Positions 17,885-26,896 are shown, counted from the first letter of the stretch. The stretch: 51,608 bases of DNA from Acetobacter okinawensis JCM 25146 (GCF_000613865.1 NZ_BAJU01000016.1:1-51608), one strand, 5' to 3'. The notes: generated by a model not told the origin, from the letters alone. Program-made: numbers and translations.

Positions 17885-19377
17885 CTAGCCATCCAGCGCT
17901 GCTGCATTCACACCCAGTGAGCACGCCAGTAGCTCCACGTCTTCTGCTACATGGGTGGGCAATACCTGCTCAAACACCAGCAGGGCGGCGGTTTCGGGTT
18001 TGCGGCAGAATGCTTCTGCCACACGGCCATGCGCCAGACGCACCCAGTACAGCACCCCGCCCCATGGCCCCTCCACCAGACCTGTGCCCTCCCCATCATG
18101 CACGGACAGGGCATGATTGGCCGCAGGTGCAAGGCCAATACGGGCGGACGCCAGATCGAGTATCCGCAGGCTTTCCTCCATCTCGTCCAGCAGGAGGAGT
18201 GCGCGGTCTTCCGCCGTACCGCCCTGCCTGCCTGATGTGTAGCGCCACAGCCCGTCATATGCGGGCATAATGCGCCTGCCATCGCAATCCCACCCTGCGG
18301 CGCGGGCAACGGGTCCATCAAGTCCTATACGTTCCAGATCATCGGCCTGCACCTGCCCCACCCCTGCCAGCAACGCGGAAAGACCGGGGTATTCGCGCCA
18401 TAACAGCACCAGTTGGGGGTAGGCCTGCTGCCCTATCTCGTACAGTTGTGTGCAGAGTTGCGCCATCTGTGCCGTCTCCCGCACGGACAGGCCGCCGGGT
18501 ATGCACACATCCATCAACAACCGCGACCCGGTTACGGGCGCTGCCTCAGCCACCAGTTTTTCACGCAGGGCCATGCAGTGCGACGCCACAAGATGCGCCC
18601 CCGCCAGCCGCGCCAGTGCCGCAAGCGTGTAAAGATGCTGGAACAAGCGCTCCATTTCCAGCAGAGCGACCCTGAGCAATGCAATTTCGCCCCCCACATT
18701 CTGGCCACAGGCATTTTCCACCGCCTGACAGAAGGCAACCTGATGGGCAACCGAACACCCAGCCGCAACACGGGCACTCAGGCGGCAGACATCCTCCACC
18801 CGCGCATGGCGCGCACGTGCGGCAACCCCGCGATGAGCATACCCTGTCTGTGTTTCACCACAGGCGACTAAAGAACCGGACAGAACAAGCCGCGTATAAA
18901 ACGGCGGGGCCAGACCACCCGTTGCTGGTCCGCGCCCATCGACCGGCCCTTGGCGGCACTCATGGCATCGGATGGCTGGAAGCTCACAAGCCCCTTGTGT
19001 TGCCCGCCGCGCCCGGGGGCAGAGGACAAAGGCGCGGTTGCGGACCAGACGTCATGGTCTAGCAGGGGGCGTACATCCACCGCCCACATGGCCTCTGCGC
19101 CATACAGGTCGTAAATCGCACGCTCATACAGGCTGGAGGCAACCCGAGCGGGGGAGAGAGCCGGGTAGCGCCCGCCCTCCAGCGCCAGTGTTGCTGCAAG
19201 CGGGTAGCCATCGGGCAGAAACAGGGCATGCACATCCACCCCATCGCACCACAGGCCGACAAGTAGATCATCATGCCTGAGCAGATCCACCATGTCCCGC
19301 CAGGCCAATTCATCCAGCCGGAAGCGCCATGGCGTGTCCGTCTGCTCCCCGGCCTGAATATGGGCGACAACATCCAT
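17885..19377 (-). CDS. HyfG-like fused NuoC-NuoD-type large subunit lacking NiFe ligands (frameshifted in this sequence)
   Basis: About 497 residues after correcting one missing base in the C run at 19003-19005. The N-terminal part is NuoC-like (30-kDa domain, with SSLYERAIYDLYGAEAMW). The C-terminal part is NuoD/HycE-like, with TGYAHRG and CSVAHQVAFCQAVE. Real NiFe hydrogenases have RxCGxC and DPCxxC; here the first box reads RVAAGC and the protein ends ELLACSLGVNAAALDG, so no DPCxxC exists. It therefore cannot build a standard NiFe site. The ATG at 19377 shares a base with the hyfF-like stop (TGATG). Fusion of C and D is as in HycE/HyfG. Reaction unknown. Confidence 0.75.
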
Positions 19378-20510
19378 CAGAACGCTCCGAGCATCATGGC
19401 CAGCGGCACCAGAAAACCCATGACCGTAAGAACAGAGCACGCCACACGCCCGGCCGTATCCTCCGGCCAGAACAGGCGCGCCGCCTCGCGGTCAGGTACG
19501 GCGCGCAGCACGGCGGCCAGAATGCCGCATACGGTCAGCACCGCAACAGACCACGACCAGTCGGTCATGACGGAAAGCAGAAGCAGGCACCCCACAAACG
19601 GCGCACCGGGGGGGAAGCACGCCAGAACATTTACCGCCCAGCCACGCCCGCTACGGTTCCCCCCGGCCAGACACCACCCACACAGGAACAGCAGGGCCGC
19701 AACATCCGCCTCCACCCCCACCGCCATAAGCGCCAACGCTGATGGAAAGGTGCGGAACAACCTTTGCCTGTCGCGCGAGCGGCCTGCGCAGGCCGTTAGC
19801 CAGACCGAGACAAGGCCCGCCGCCACCAAAGCCATTTCAAACGCCATACCGCCATGCCCGCGCAAACGCATGGCCAGCAGAATGGACGCACCCGCAAAGG
19901 GGAGGAACAGAAAGCTATCGTTCTCATCACGCCAGAACTGACCAAACGGGGCCAGCCCGGTTAAAATGACAAGGCCGCAGGCCATCATCAGGCCCGACAC
20001 GACGCTCCCCTGCGGCAACAACAGACCGGAGAGCACAAGCACCGTCCCCACCGAGCCGGTGCGGATCAGCCCCCACCCGGTTTTGGCCTGCCCGGCAGGG
20101 CGGGTGAAAACAAAAACACCCCACGCCAGTGCCAGTTCCAGAATACCCAGCCCCACCGCAGGTTCGGGGGCAACGCAGGCAAGCCCCGCCAGCGCAGTAC
20201 ACACATGTGGCAGGCTGCGGAGCAGGCGGTCTGGCTGAATGCCGTTTTCCAGCACCATAAGCAGCAGGCCAAACGCCAGCATAACGCGGCCAGCCCGTTG
20301 CACCGGGTCATCATCCCAGCCACTGGCACCTCCCCCAACCGAGGGGAATGTAAACACGATCACCGAAAGCACACAGCCCAGAGCCGCCATCCATATGGCA
20401 ACCTCCCGGCTATGCGGAGCCGGGAGGGCCGCCACCACAACAGCCCCGAGAAAAGGCCACACAAAGGCCAGAGCTGCCAGAAAGACCGCGGCTTCCATGC
20501 CAGCGCTCAT
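19377..20510 (-). CDS. HyfF-like (antiporter/NuoN-type) membrane subunit, short and divergent
   Basis: A 377-residue membrane protein with about ten hydrophobic segments, placed by context and weak similarity in the NuoL/M/N-MrpA/D superfamily. The patch MMACGLVILTGLAPFGQFW aligns with the family's GxxxKxGLxPxHxWLP motif, but the lysine, the histidine and the WLPxAH segment are missing. HyfF is normally about 520 residues, so this one is also shortened. The start at 20510 overlaps the hyfE-like stop as ATGA, and its own stop overlaps the next start. Proton pumping is doubtful; a structural membrane role is more likely. Confidence 0.6.
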   Translation of the reverse strand: MSAGMEAAVFLAALAFVWPFLGAVVVAALPAPHSREVAIWMAALGCVLSVIVFTFPSVGGGASGWDDDPVQRAGRVMLAFGLLLMVLENGIQPDRLLRSLPHVCTALAGLACVAPEPAVGLGILELALAWGVFVFTRPAGQAKTGWGLIRTGSVGTVLVLSGLLLPQGSVVSGLMMACGLVILTGLAPFGQFWRDENDSFLFLPFAGASILLAMRLRGHGGMAFEMALVAAGLVSVWLTACAGRSRDRQRLFRTFPSALALMAVGVEADVAALLFLCGWCLAGGNRSGRGWAVNVLACFPPGAPFVGCLLLLSVMTDWSWSVAVLTVCGILAAVLRAVPDREAARLFWPEDTAGRVACSVLTVMGFLVPLAMMLGAF

Positions 20511-21091
20511 GTGTTGCTTCCTCCGCCAGCCGGACCTGTGCGCCTGCCATGCCGCCCGGCAGCACGCACGGCAACAAGGCGGGGCATAATGCGGTGGATA
20601 CACATCCCCCCCAGCAGCAGCACCACAGCCCCGGCCAGTGCAGCTACACCCAGCACCACAGGCTGGCGGCCCAGCACGGCAGACAGCAGTACGCCCTCAA
20701 TACAGGTCAGCAGCCCCGCCCATTGCCAGACCATGCTCTGGCGGCACACAACAGCCACCAGCCCCGCAACCATGGTGCATAACCCTGCGGGAAAAACCGT
20801 GCTGCCCGCACGCCCACAGGCCAGCAGCAACAGCACCATGAGCCCCAGCGCAAAAAATGGCACTGCAGCGCCACTACGCTCAAGCGTGGCGTCATGCTGG
20901 TAACGGGCCAGAAAAACCTGCGGCGGTATGGCAAACAGCAATGCCAGACCGGCCCCGACCTCCTGCAACGGGGCCAGACCATCCACCAGCATGGCAAGGG
21001 CGGTCACGACCCCCACCAGCAGCAGAAAGCCCACACCCCGCGCAACAACGCACAAAGCCACGAGTGGCACAAGAATGGCGAGCAGGGTCAT
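20507..21091 (-). CDS. HyfE-like membrane subunit
   Basis: A 194-residue protein with about six transmembrane segments, starting MTLLAILVPLVAL, matching HyfE in size, position in the operon and hydrophobicity (HyfE is related to NuoK plus extra helices). A cytosolic basic tail rich in Arg and Gly ends the protein. ATGA overlaps join it to both neighbours. Assignment relies on gene order and general pattern, since few residues are strictly conserved in this family. Confidence 0.6.
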   Translation of the reverse strand: MTLLAILVPLVALCVVARGVGFLLLVGVVTALAMLVDGLAPLQEVGAGLALLFAIPPQVFLARYQHDATLERSGAAVPFFALGLMVLLLLACGRAGSTVFPAGLCTMVAGLVAVVCRQSMVWQWAGLLTCIEGVLLSAVLGRQPVVLGVAALAGAVVLLLGGMCIHRIMPRLVAVRAAGRHGRRTGPAGGGSNT

Positions 21092-22102
21092 GGCGACATA
21101 TCCTCCACACCAGTGGTGGCAGCCTGAGCCCCATCCTGCACAGTGGCAGACGCGGCCCCTGCCTCGCGCATATCCTGCGGGGGGTGGACAGACCATGTAA
21201 CCTGCAAGGCCAGCACGCCAAGCAGAAAAATACTGACAAGCCGGACACGCGCCAGCCTTAAGGGCGGCAGCACAACCAGCCGGACAAAGGCCAGCAGCAA
21301 AGCGGCAAACAGGAGTTTGCCCCCCCAAATGGCAAAATCAGCAAGACACTGGCTCAACCATGGCTCCATTGCCCCGTCATCCGGCAAAGCAAGAACTCCG
21401 GGCCATGCCATATCCAGCGCCAGCACAACCCAAGCCATCTGCACGCAATCCGCAGCCCATAACCACATAGCGCGCTCTGGCCCGGCCAGCAGAGCCAGCT
21501 GGTGGTCCTGCACAGGCCATGCCAATGCAGGCACCAAAAACAGGGCAACCCCGGCCAGCACGTAAGGTGCGCCATCCGTCACGGGGGAAAGCCCATGCAC
21601 CGTGGCCAGAAAGTCTGAAAAATCACGTGCTCCGCAGAGCAGAAAAACCGGCACCAGCGCAGGGAGTAGCAGCAAGGTCCCCAGCATGGCGCGCGCACCC
21701 TGTACCGCCCCCAATCCGCCACCAAGCACGCAGTACATTCAGCAACACAAGGGCCAGAACCAACACACAGCAAATCAGCAGCAGCCCCGGAGCGGGCAGG
21801 CCCGGCACAACAAGCGTAAATGCGGGCGTTAACCCACACCCCAGCACCGCCAGAACCAGTGCACCCGCACAGGCCACAGCGCGCAATGTTCCTGTATCTC
21901 CTCCCAACCGGGGACGGCGGAACTGGTGGCCAATGTCCTGCCAACGCCCCATGACGGGAAAAGAGGACACACCAGACAAACGCCCAGACAAGCGGCCAAC
22001 CAGGCCCGTCAGCCACGGAGCAGCCATGACCATGGCCAGTGTTTGCAGCATGGCAAATGGCAAAAAAAGAAAGGCCCAGCCCAAGGGGAAAGAATGCGTC
22101 AT
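21088..22102 (-). CDS. HyfC-like (NuoH-type) membrane subunit (frameshifted in this sequence)
   Basis: About 338 residues across one frame change near 21710-21735, where GGGLGAVQGARAMLG follows the N-terminal part. NuoH/HyfC proteins form the membrane anchor below the quinone-binding or active-site module. WQDIGHQFRRP near residue 55 corresponds to the family's cytosolic 'dl.Kl.rk' loop. The end, IWGGKLLFAALLLAFVRL then LRLARVRLVS, resembles HyfC's KLLLLLALLALLEA...LRLFRVP. The ATG at 22102 follows directly after the hyfB-like TAA with no gap. Confidence 0.68.
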
Positions 22103-23896
22103 TTACCCACAAACAGCCCCGCCAGCAGCCCTGCCCCCATCCAGGAGCAGGATAAGAACCATGCCCTGTGCCTCGCACCAGCCGACGGCCACAAACAGGC
22201 TCCTGCGCCCGTAGCGCCACAAAACCGTACCACGGCGGAACAGGGCACTCCCCTGCCCCCGCCCACGCAAAGCCGTAACAGCCGCAGGCGTGGAAAAAAA
22301 ACCACGCCACGCGGACCACAGTGGCAGGGCATCCACCACGGTGTGTCTCTCTGCCTGCGCAACAGATGTGGCCATGTCCTGCTCACACAGCGGGGCACCC
22401 TGCCGCCACGGGGCAACCTGCCGCGCCACTGGAGCCATGGGCACAAAACCAAACAACCGCACAAGCACACCCGTAACCAGCAAAGCCAGCCCTACCCCCA
22501 CCAGAACCAGCAGAGGGGTCAGGCTGGCCGTATGCCCAGCAAAATGCACGGCAAGCATGTCCTGCCATGTGGCGGGCGGCAGAGGGGGGCCTACGACAAG
22601 ATGGTCCGCCACAAACAACCAGATACCGGGCAAAAATGCCAGCACACAGGACAGCAACGCACAGACCCACAAAGGCAGGACCATGGCAGACGGTGTGCCT
22701 GCTCCCTGCCCCTGAGCGGGCAGGAACATCAGACCCGCCCGCACCAGCCCGGCATTGAACATGCCCACAAGGGCTACAAAAAATACCATCAGCACAACGG
22801 CCAGCAACGCCATGACCGGCTGCGTCGCCTCGACCGAATACTCGCCCCCGGCCAAGGCCGTCCATAGAACGGCAAAGCCACCGCATGGCGGCAATATGGA
22901 ACACTGGGCCAGAAGCCCCCACAGCAGCCACCGGCTACGGGTGGTACTCATCAGCCCCGCAGCCCCACCTGCTTCCTGCTTCTGGGCAACCCACAGCAGC
23001 CCCAGAAGTGCAACAACAGGCGCACCCATGCCCAGAATGACCGTTGTACGAAACGTGTCTGCCCCACCCAGAGGGGAGGCCAGAGCCAGCACAAGTGCAA
23101 AGACCAGCATGCCATACCAGCACGCCGCCAAACCCGCCACCAGTGCCATGCCCTGCTGGCTGCGCATGGCCTGCGCCAGCCCTGCGCACGCCACAAAACC
23201 CCCACACAGCAGCAGCACAGCCTGAGAAAACAGGGGCAGCTCCCCAACCTCCGCCAGCAGACGGCCAAGCAGGAACAGGCCAATACAGGCGGGCAGAACA
23301 GCCAGCGGACCTCGCTGGACACTAACCGCCCACCCTATAAGCAGCACCATGACCCCCAGCAACGGCACGGACAGAGCACTGTCAGCAGGAATACAGGCGG
23401 GAAGCACCGCAAAAGGCAGGCACAGACCACGCTTGCCACGCCCGCAGAGCAGCACAAGCGCCGTACCCGTAAACAGACCAAACACCAAAGGCGAAAGCGC
23501 CAGCACGCCCAGACAGGCCAGTACGCAGGCAACACCCGCACGCCCCCGGCCCACCAACGCTCCTACGCAGGCCAGAATGGCCAGCATGGGCAAGGATGGT
23601 CCATCCGCCCCGAATACAGGGAACCACCCCAGCTCCCCTTCCACCCGAAAAGAGGCACCACCCAGCGCCAGCCCGCCAGCAAGGACCCACAGCCCCACCA
23701 GAATTTCGGCCCGCCAGAACGCCACCCCACGCAAAAGCGCGTTGGGCACGACCGCAAAAACACCCAGCCACACCAGCACCAGAAGCAGGCCACAAAGAAT
23801 GATAGAAAGAAGAATGGAACCCGGCCCCAAAGACAGTGAACACAAAACCGGCGGATAACACCATGAGTGCAGGCACAATACAATCTGTTCAGCCAC
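22103..23896 (-). CDS. HyfB-like (NuoL/MrpD-type) membrane subunit, divergent
   Basis: A 597-residue polytopic membrane protein with about fifteen hydrophobic segments, matching HyfB in length and in its position as first hyf-like gene. The family's K(A/V)GxxPxHxWLPxAHxxAPxPxSALxSG segment is contracted to IGWAVSVQRGPLAVLPACIG, without the lysine, histidine or WLP. The later 'qxDLKrLLAYHSVENxG' region reads LAQAMRSQQGMALVAGLAAC, without the lysine. Both changes remove residues considered essential for proton movement in complex I-type pumps. I use the GTG at 23896, 12 bases after the methyltransferase stop; a later start before the first helix is possible. Confidence 0.65.
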   Translation of the reverse strand: MAEQIVLCLHSWCYPPVLCSLSLGPGSILLSIILCGLLLVLVWLGVFAVVPNALLRGVAFWRAEILVGLWVLAGGLALGGASFRVEGELGWFPVFGADGPSLPMLAILACVGALVGRGRAGVACVLACLGVLALSPLVFGLFTGTALVLLCGRGKRGLCLPFAVLPACIPADSALSVPLLGVMVLLIGWAVSVQRGPLAVLPACIGLFLLGRLLAEVGELPLFSQAVLLLCGGFVACAGLAQAMRSQQGMALVAGLAACWYGMLVFALVLALASPLGGADTFRTTVILGMGAPVVALLGLLWVAQKQEAGGAAGLMSTTRSRWLLWGLLAQCSILPPCGGFAVLWTALAGGEYSVEATQPVMALLAVVLMVFFVALVGMFNAGLVRAGLMFLPAQGQGAGTPSAMVLPLWVCALLSCVLAFLPGIWLFVADHLVVGPPLPPATWQDMLAVHFAGHTASLTPLLVLVGVGLALLVTGVLVRLFGFVPMAPVARQVAPWRQGAPLCEQDMATSVAQAERHTVVDALPLWSAWRGFFSTPAAVTALRGRGQGSALFRRGTVLWRYGRRSLFVAVGWCEAQGMVLILLLDGGRAAGGAVCG

Positions 23897-23908
23897 GCAC
23901 CACCGTGG

Positions 23909-24664
23909 TTAGGGCGTTTTTCCCGATCTGGACGCACCTGCCATACCGGCTGCGGGCAGACGCATGCGTGCGAACCACCCTTTTTTAAGCTGCACTGGCA
24001 AAGACAGGGCCGAATAAATATCCGGCACGGCCTCAACCAGAATAAGACTCCCCCCGCCCGGACAAAGCACCTTGCCCGCAATATCCATCCGCCTGCCCCG
24101 CCTGAGCGTGCGGCACGCCTGACTGGCTGGCAAAAACACGGCCTCATCCCATTGCTCGGCCCGCAGCATGGCCCCGGCCAGCACCTGCCGCAACTTGGAG
24201 CGCGTAAACGCCGCATCCCGCGCAAAGGGTGTGCGCCGCAACCGTGCCCGCCCCCCCAGCCGACTGGGGACAACCATAAGCAGCCGCCCATCATCCTTGA
24301 GCACGCGGGCTGCTGAACGGAGCAGGGTCAGTGGATTTTCCCGCCCATGCAAGGCGTGCACAAGCACAATCCGGTCAAACTTCTGCTCCTCAAACGGCAG
24401 ACCCGCCGGGTCCACAACACATGTCTGGCCGTGCTGCAACGCCATGTCCACCCGGCCACTGCCAAGGCATGCCCCTATCCGCAGGGTCGTGCTATCTCCC
24501 AGCGTATGCAGGTACGGCATGGCCCCGCCAGAACCAAGCCCCAGAACGGACTGGTTTGCCAGCTCGGGCCAGAACCACCGCAAACGCTCGCCCAGCAGGC
24601 TTACACACACCCGGCCCGATGGAGTCCCGTAAAAGCTTTCTTCGCGCAACGTGGCATTCTGCAT
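23909..24664 (-). CDS. class I SAM-dependent methyltransferase
   Basis: A 251-residue protein with a Rossmann-type methyltransferase fold: motif I-like VLGLGSGGAMPYL, LPFEEQKFDRIVLVHALHG, and VLKDDGRLLMVVPSRLGGRAR. The wording VLKxGRLLxVVPxR is typical of a family of uncharacterised alphaproteobacterial methyltransferases often next to gloB, as here. The substrate is unknown. It starts at an ATG at 24664, divergent from gloB by 68 bases, and its stop lies 12 bases before the hyfB-like start, so it may lead the hydrogenase-4-like transcript. Confidence 0.8.
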   Translation of the reverse strand: MQNATLREESFYGTPSGRVCVSLLGERLRWFWPELANQSVLGLGSGGAMPYLHTLGDSTTLRIGACLGSGRVDMALQHGQTCVVDPAGLPFEEQKFDRIVLVHALHGRENPLTLLRSAARVLKDDGRLLMVVPSRLGGRARLRRTPFARDAAFTRSKLRQVLAGAMLRAEQWDEAVFLPASQACRTLRRGRRMDIAGKVLCPGGGSLILVEAVPDIYSALSLPVQLKKGWFARMRLPAAGMAGASRSGKTP

Positions 24665-24732
24665 GGTTCATGCCTATCATATGTTAGCCAACCAAAGCCA
24701 TGACCAGCCCCCAACCAGAGCACGAGGCCCCC

Positions 24733-25457
24733 ATGCCCCTTACCATCCGCGCCATCCCGGTTCTGAGTGACAATTACGCGTGGTTCGTGCGGGATGAGGC
24801 AACCGGCATAACCGCTGTTGTGGACCCCGGCGAAGCCACAGCCATAGAACGCGCACTGGAGAAGGAGGGCGGCAGGCTGGACTTTATTCTGCTGACCCAC
24901 CACCATCAGGACCATATTGGCGGCACAGATGCCCTGCGCGCACGCTACAATGCCAAAGTGGCAGGCCCTGCTGCCGAACAGCACCGCATGCCCCACCTTG
25001 ATCTGGCCCTGAACGATAATGACCGGATTGAACTTGGCCAAAGTACCGGGCAGGTTCTGGCCATGCCGGGGCATACGCTGGGGCATATTGCCTATTATTT
25101 TGACCAGCCCCCGGCCCTGTTCTGCGGGGATGTCCTGTTCAGTCTGGGGTGTGGCCGCCTGTTTGAAGGCACGGCGGAACAGATGTTTGCAAGCTTGGTA
25201 GGCTACACGACCTGCCAGAACAGACCCTTGTGTGCTGCGGGCATGAATACACAGCCTCCAACGCCCTTTTTGCCCGGCATGTGGACCCCGACAACCAGGC
25301 TCTGGCCGCCCGAACGCAGGAGGTACGGACCCTGCGCGACAAAGGCCTGCCAACCGTACCCTCCACACTGGGGCAGGAGCGTGCGACAAACCCGTTCCTA
25401 CGGGCAGGTTCCGCACAAACCCTTGCCACCCTGCGCAAGCAAAAAGACGTTTTCTAA
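24733..25457 (+). CDS. gloB: hydroxyacylglutathione hydrolase, glyoxalase II (frameshifted in this sequence)
   Basis: GloB hydrolyses S-lactoylglutathione to lactate and glutathione, the second step of methylglyoxal detoxification. It is a metallo-beta-lactamase-fold protein: the metal motif is LLTHHHQDHIGG, with further ligands in MPGHTLGH, FCGDVLF and VCCGHEYTASN. The frame changes near 25198 (one G missing after FASL), restoring GRLHDLPEQTLVCCGHEYT. The C-terminus carries the glutathione-binding region (RATNPFLRA). Corrected length is about 241 residues, normal for the family. I prefer the ATG at 24733 (MPLTIRAIPVLSDNY) over 24700. Confidence 0.93.
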
Positions 25458-25485
25458 CAACCCACTATATGCCGGTACCGGGGCT

Positions 25486-26550
25486 TTATTGCGCAGAGGC
25501 AGCACCGGTGTCAGGCTGAACCAGCCGTACAACCGGCAGTAGCTGCTCCAGCGGCATAGCGCCCATATACACATACCCATTCCGTGCCGAGAGCGACAGA
25601 ACAAGCTTGCCGCCGGACCTGTCCCCCCGGTCGATCATGTCTTCCAGCATGTCCTTAAAGGCCGCCGCCTGTTGGGGAGGCAGGATTTTTTCGGGGTGCA
25701 ACCGCTCCAAAAAGGGCTTCCAGTCCCTGACCGTAAGCCAGAAATCCCCGGTCACAGCCGTAGCATGGCCACCACGCACATGCCCTGTCACCCCCAGCCT
25801 GAGGCCGTTCCAGTCCGCCGAGGCTTTTTGCACAAGCAGTTCCGGCCAGATGGCCTGCCCACTTTCCTCCTCCTCCTCCAGCACACGCAAACGCTCATAT
25901 GGGCCGGGCATGGAAAAGGCAGCCTTGACGTTCTCCAGATGCTGGGGCCACGTGGGAACACTCATCTGCGCAACAGAGAGGGAAAGACCCAGCACACTGG
26001 CCTGAAACGTGGCCTGCGTGTTCCACAGCCATTCGCCCTGCACATTGGTCATGCTCACGCCCGAGGCGCGCAAATGCACAAAGGGCGCCGTAAAGGTGGC
26101 CCGCCCGGCAGGCCACGAGCGCACAGGCAGCACAACGGCCACAGGGCTGCCCTCAAGCACAAACACACGCCTGTCTTCCACGCCATCATGCTCATACGGC
26201 ACACTCAGGGACTGCGCTCCCCCCAGTTGCATGCGCACCTGCATGGGGTGCCATGGCACGGCCTCCAGCGTAACAGTGCTGGCCGTGTATTCCACAGCAC
26301 GTGGGGCAGGCCCGGCATGTGTGCTGGGTGCGCAGGCCACCTGCACACCACGCAGCACCAGCCTGCTCCCCAAAAGCCCCCCTGCACGTTGCCGGCTCTG
26401 GTAAGCAATCTGGCACAAACCGGAAGGATGGGTGACAAGCTGGTTCAGATACTGCTGGCTCTTCCAGTTAAATACACCCAGTCCGCCGCCAAGCAGCAAC
26501 ACCGCCGACAACACGCCAAGGGCCGGTTTTACAAAGTGCTTCATCCCCAC
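25486..26550 (-). CDS. DUF2125 domain-containing protein
   Basis: A 354-residue protein with a single N-terminal hydrophobic anchor (about residues 6-26) followed by a periplasmic region rich in beta-strand-like alternation. The overall pattern (VTLEAVPWHPMQVRM, FTAPFVHLRASG, WNGLRLGVTGHV) fits DUF2125, a conserved alphaproteobacterial family of unknown function. Translation starts at a GTG at 26550 or the ATG at 26544. It is convergent with gloB and begins beside the AT-rich gap with DnaA-box sequences. Confidence 0.75.
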   Translation of the reverse strand: MGMKHFVKPALGVLSAVLLLGGGLGVFNWKSQQYLNQLVTHPSGLCQIAYQSRQRAGGLLGSRLVLRGVQVACAPSTHAGPAPRAVEYTASTVTLEAVPWHPMQVRMQLGGAQSLSVPYEHDGVEDRRVFVLEGSPVAVVLPVRSWPAGRATFTAPFVHLRASGVSMTNVQGEWLWNTQATFQASVLGLSLSVAQMSVPTWPQHLENVKAAFSMPGPYERLRVLEEEEESGQAIWPELLVQKASADWNGLRLGVTGHVRGGHATAVTGDFWLTVRDWKPFLERLHPEKILPPQQAAAFKDMLEDMIDRGDRSGGKLVLSLSARNGYVYMGAMPLEQLLPVVRLVQPDTGAASAQ

Positions 26551-26583
26551 CTCAAATGGCAGTCTTCCGCCTGTCGCGCAAAG

Positions 26584-26592
26584 TTATCCACA
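26584..26592 (+). promoter_or_regulatory. consensus DnaA box (TTATCCACA)
   Basis: An exact match to the high-affinity DnaA-binding 9-mer, 34 bases upstream of the DUF2125 start. A second exact copy in the same orientation lies 250 bases away in the same gap. Confidence 0.6.
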
Positions 26593-26651
26593 CCCCCATA
26601 ACATGAGTGGACATCCCCCGCCTGATAACGACTTACCCCTTACCACGGCCA

Positions 26652-26667
26652 GTTTTGTCGACAAAAC
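26652..26667. repeat. 16-bp perfect palindrome
   Basis: GTTTTGTCGACAAAAC reads identically on both strands. Perfect palindromes of this length in a promoter gap usually mark a dimeric repressor's operator; here it sits between the two DnaA boxes. The binding protein is unknown. Confidence 0.65.
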
Positions 26668-26703
26668 AAAAGCGCACATAAAACAAAAAATTCCCTTTTG
26701 AAG

Positions 26704-26727
26704 TAAGGATATTTTAAAAAATCCTTA
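26704..26727. repeat. AT-rich inverted repeat
   Basis: TAAGGAT (26704-26710) and ATCCTTA (26721-26727) flank an A/T-only centre; the whole 24 bases are one mismatch pair from a full palindrome. It contains TTAA followed after seven bases by TTAT, one mismatch from the CtrA half-site pair TTAA-N7-TTAA. Function is unproven. Confidence 0.5.
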
Positions 26728-26842
26728 TCAGGAACTCTTGGCACAAGCAAAAGAATTCAATCCGATTTACTTTGATCCCGCCAGTAAATCCAGCCGTTTT
26801 ACTGCCATACCCCTTTTGTGGAGCCGACCATACTCCACAAAG

Positions 26843-26851
26843 TTATCCACA
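26843..26851 (+). promoter_or_regulatory. consensus DnaA box (TTATCCACA)
   Basis: A second exact match to the DnaA-binding 9-mer, 45 bases before the plsC stop. A weaker relative (TTATCCCCT) follows at about 26863. Confidence 0.6.
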
Positions 26852-26896
26852 GAGCGAAGAACTTTATCCCCTTCCATACCCTGCCTGTCAGCACGT

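Larger units (their letters stand above)
26551..26896. other. AT-rich intergenic region with DnaA-box sequences and inverted repeats
   Basis: A 346-base gap between the DUF2125 gene and plsC. It holds two exact TTATCCACA 9-mers, a perfect 16-bp palindrome (26652-26667), a near-perfect AT-rich inverted repeat (26704-26727), and a long A/T-dominated stretch from about 26650 to 26730. The combination resembles a DnaA-dependent control or origin region. I see no coding frame. Rough base counts on either side show C exceeding G on the plus strand in both directions, which does not support a skew switch here. Confidence 0.5.

Noticed and set aside
21926-22867. 313-codon plus-strand open frame
   Set aside because: Antisense to the hyfB-like and hyfC-like genes; the product is Gln/His/Pro/Arg-rich, typical of the reverse of membrane-protein codons.
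17351-23896. Functional [NiFe] hydrogenase-4 / formate hydrogenlyase
   Set aside because: The large subunit lacks both NiFe cysteine pairs and no maturation or formate dehydrogenase genes are nearby.
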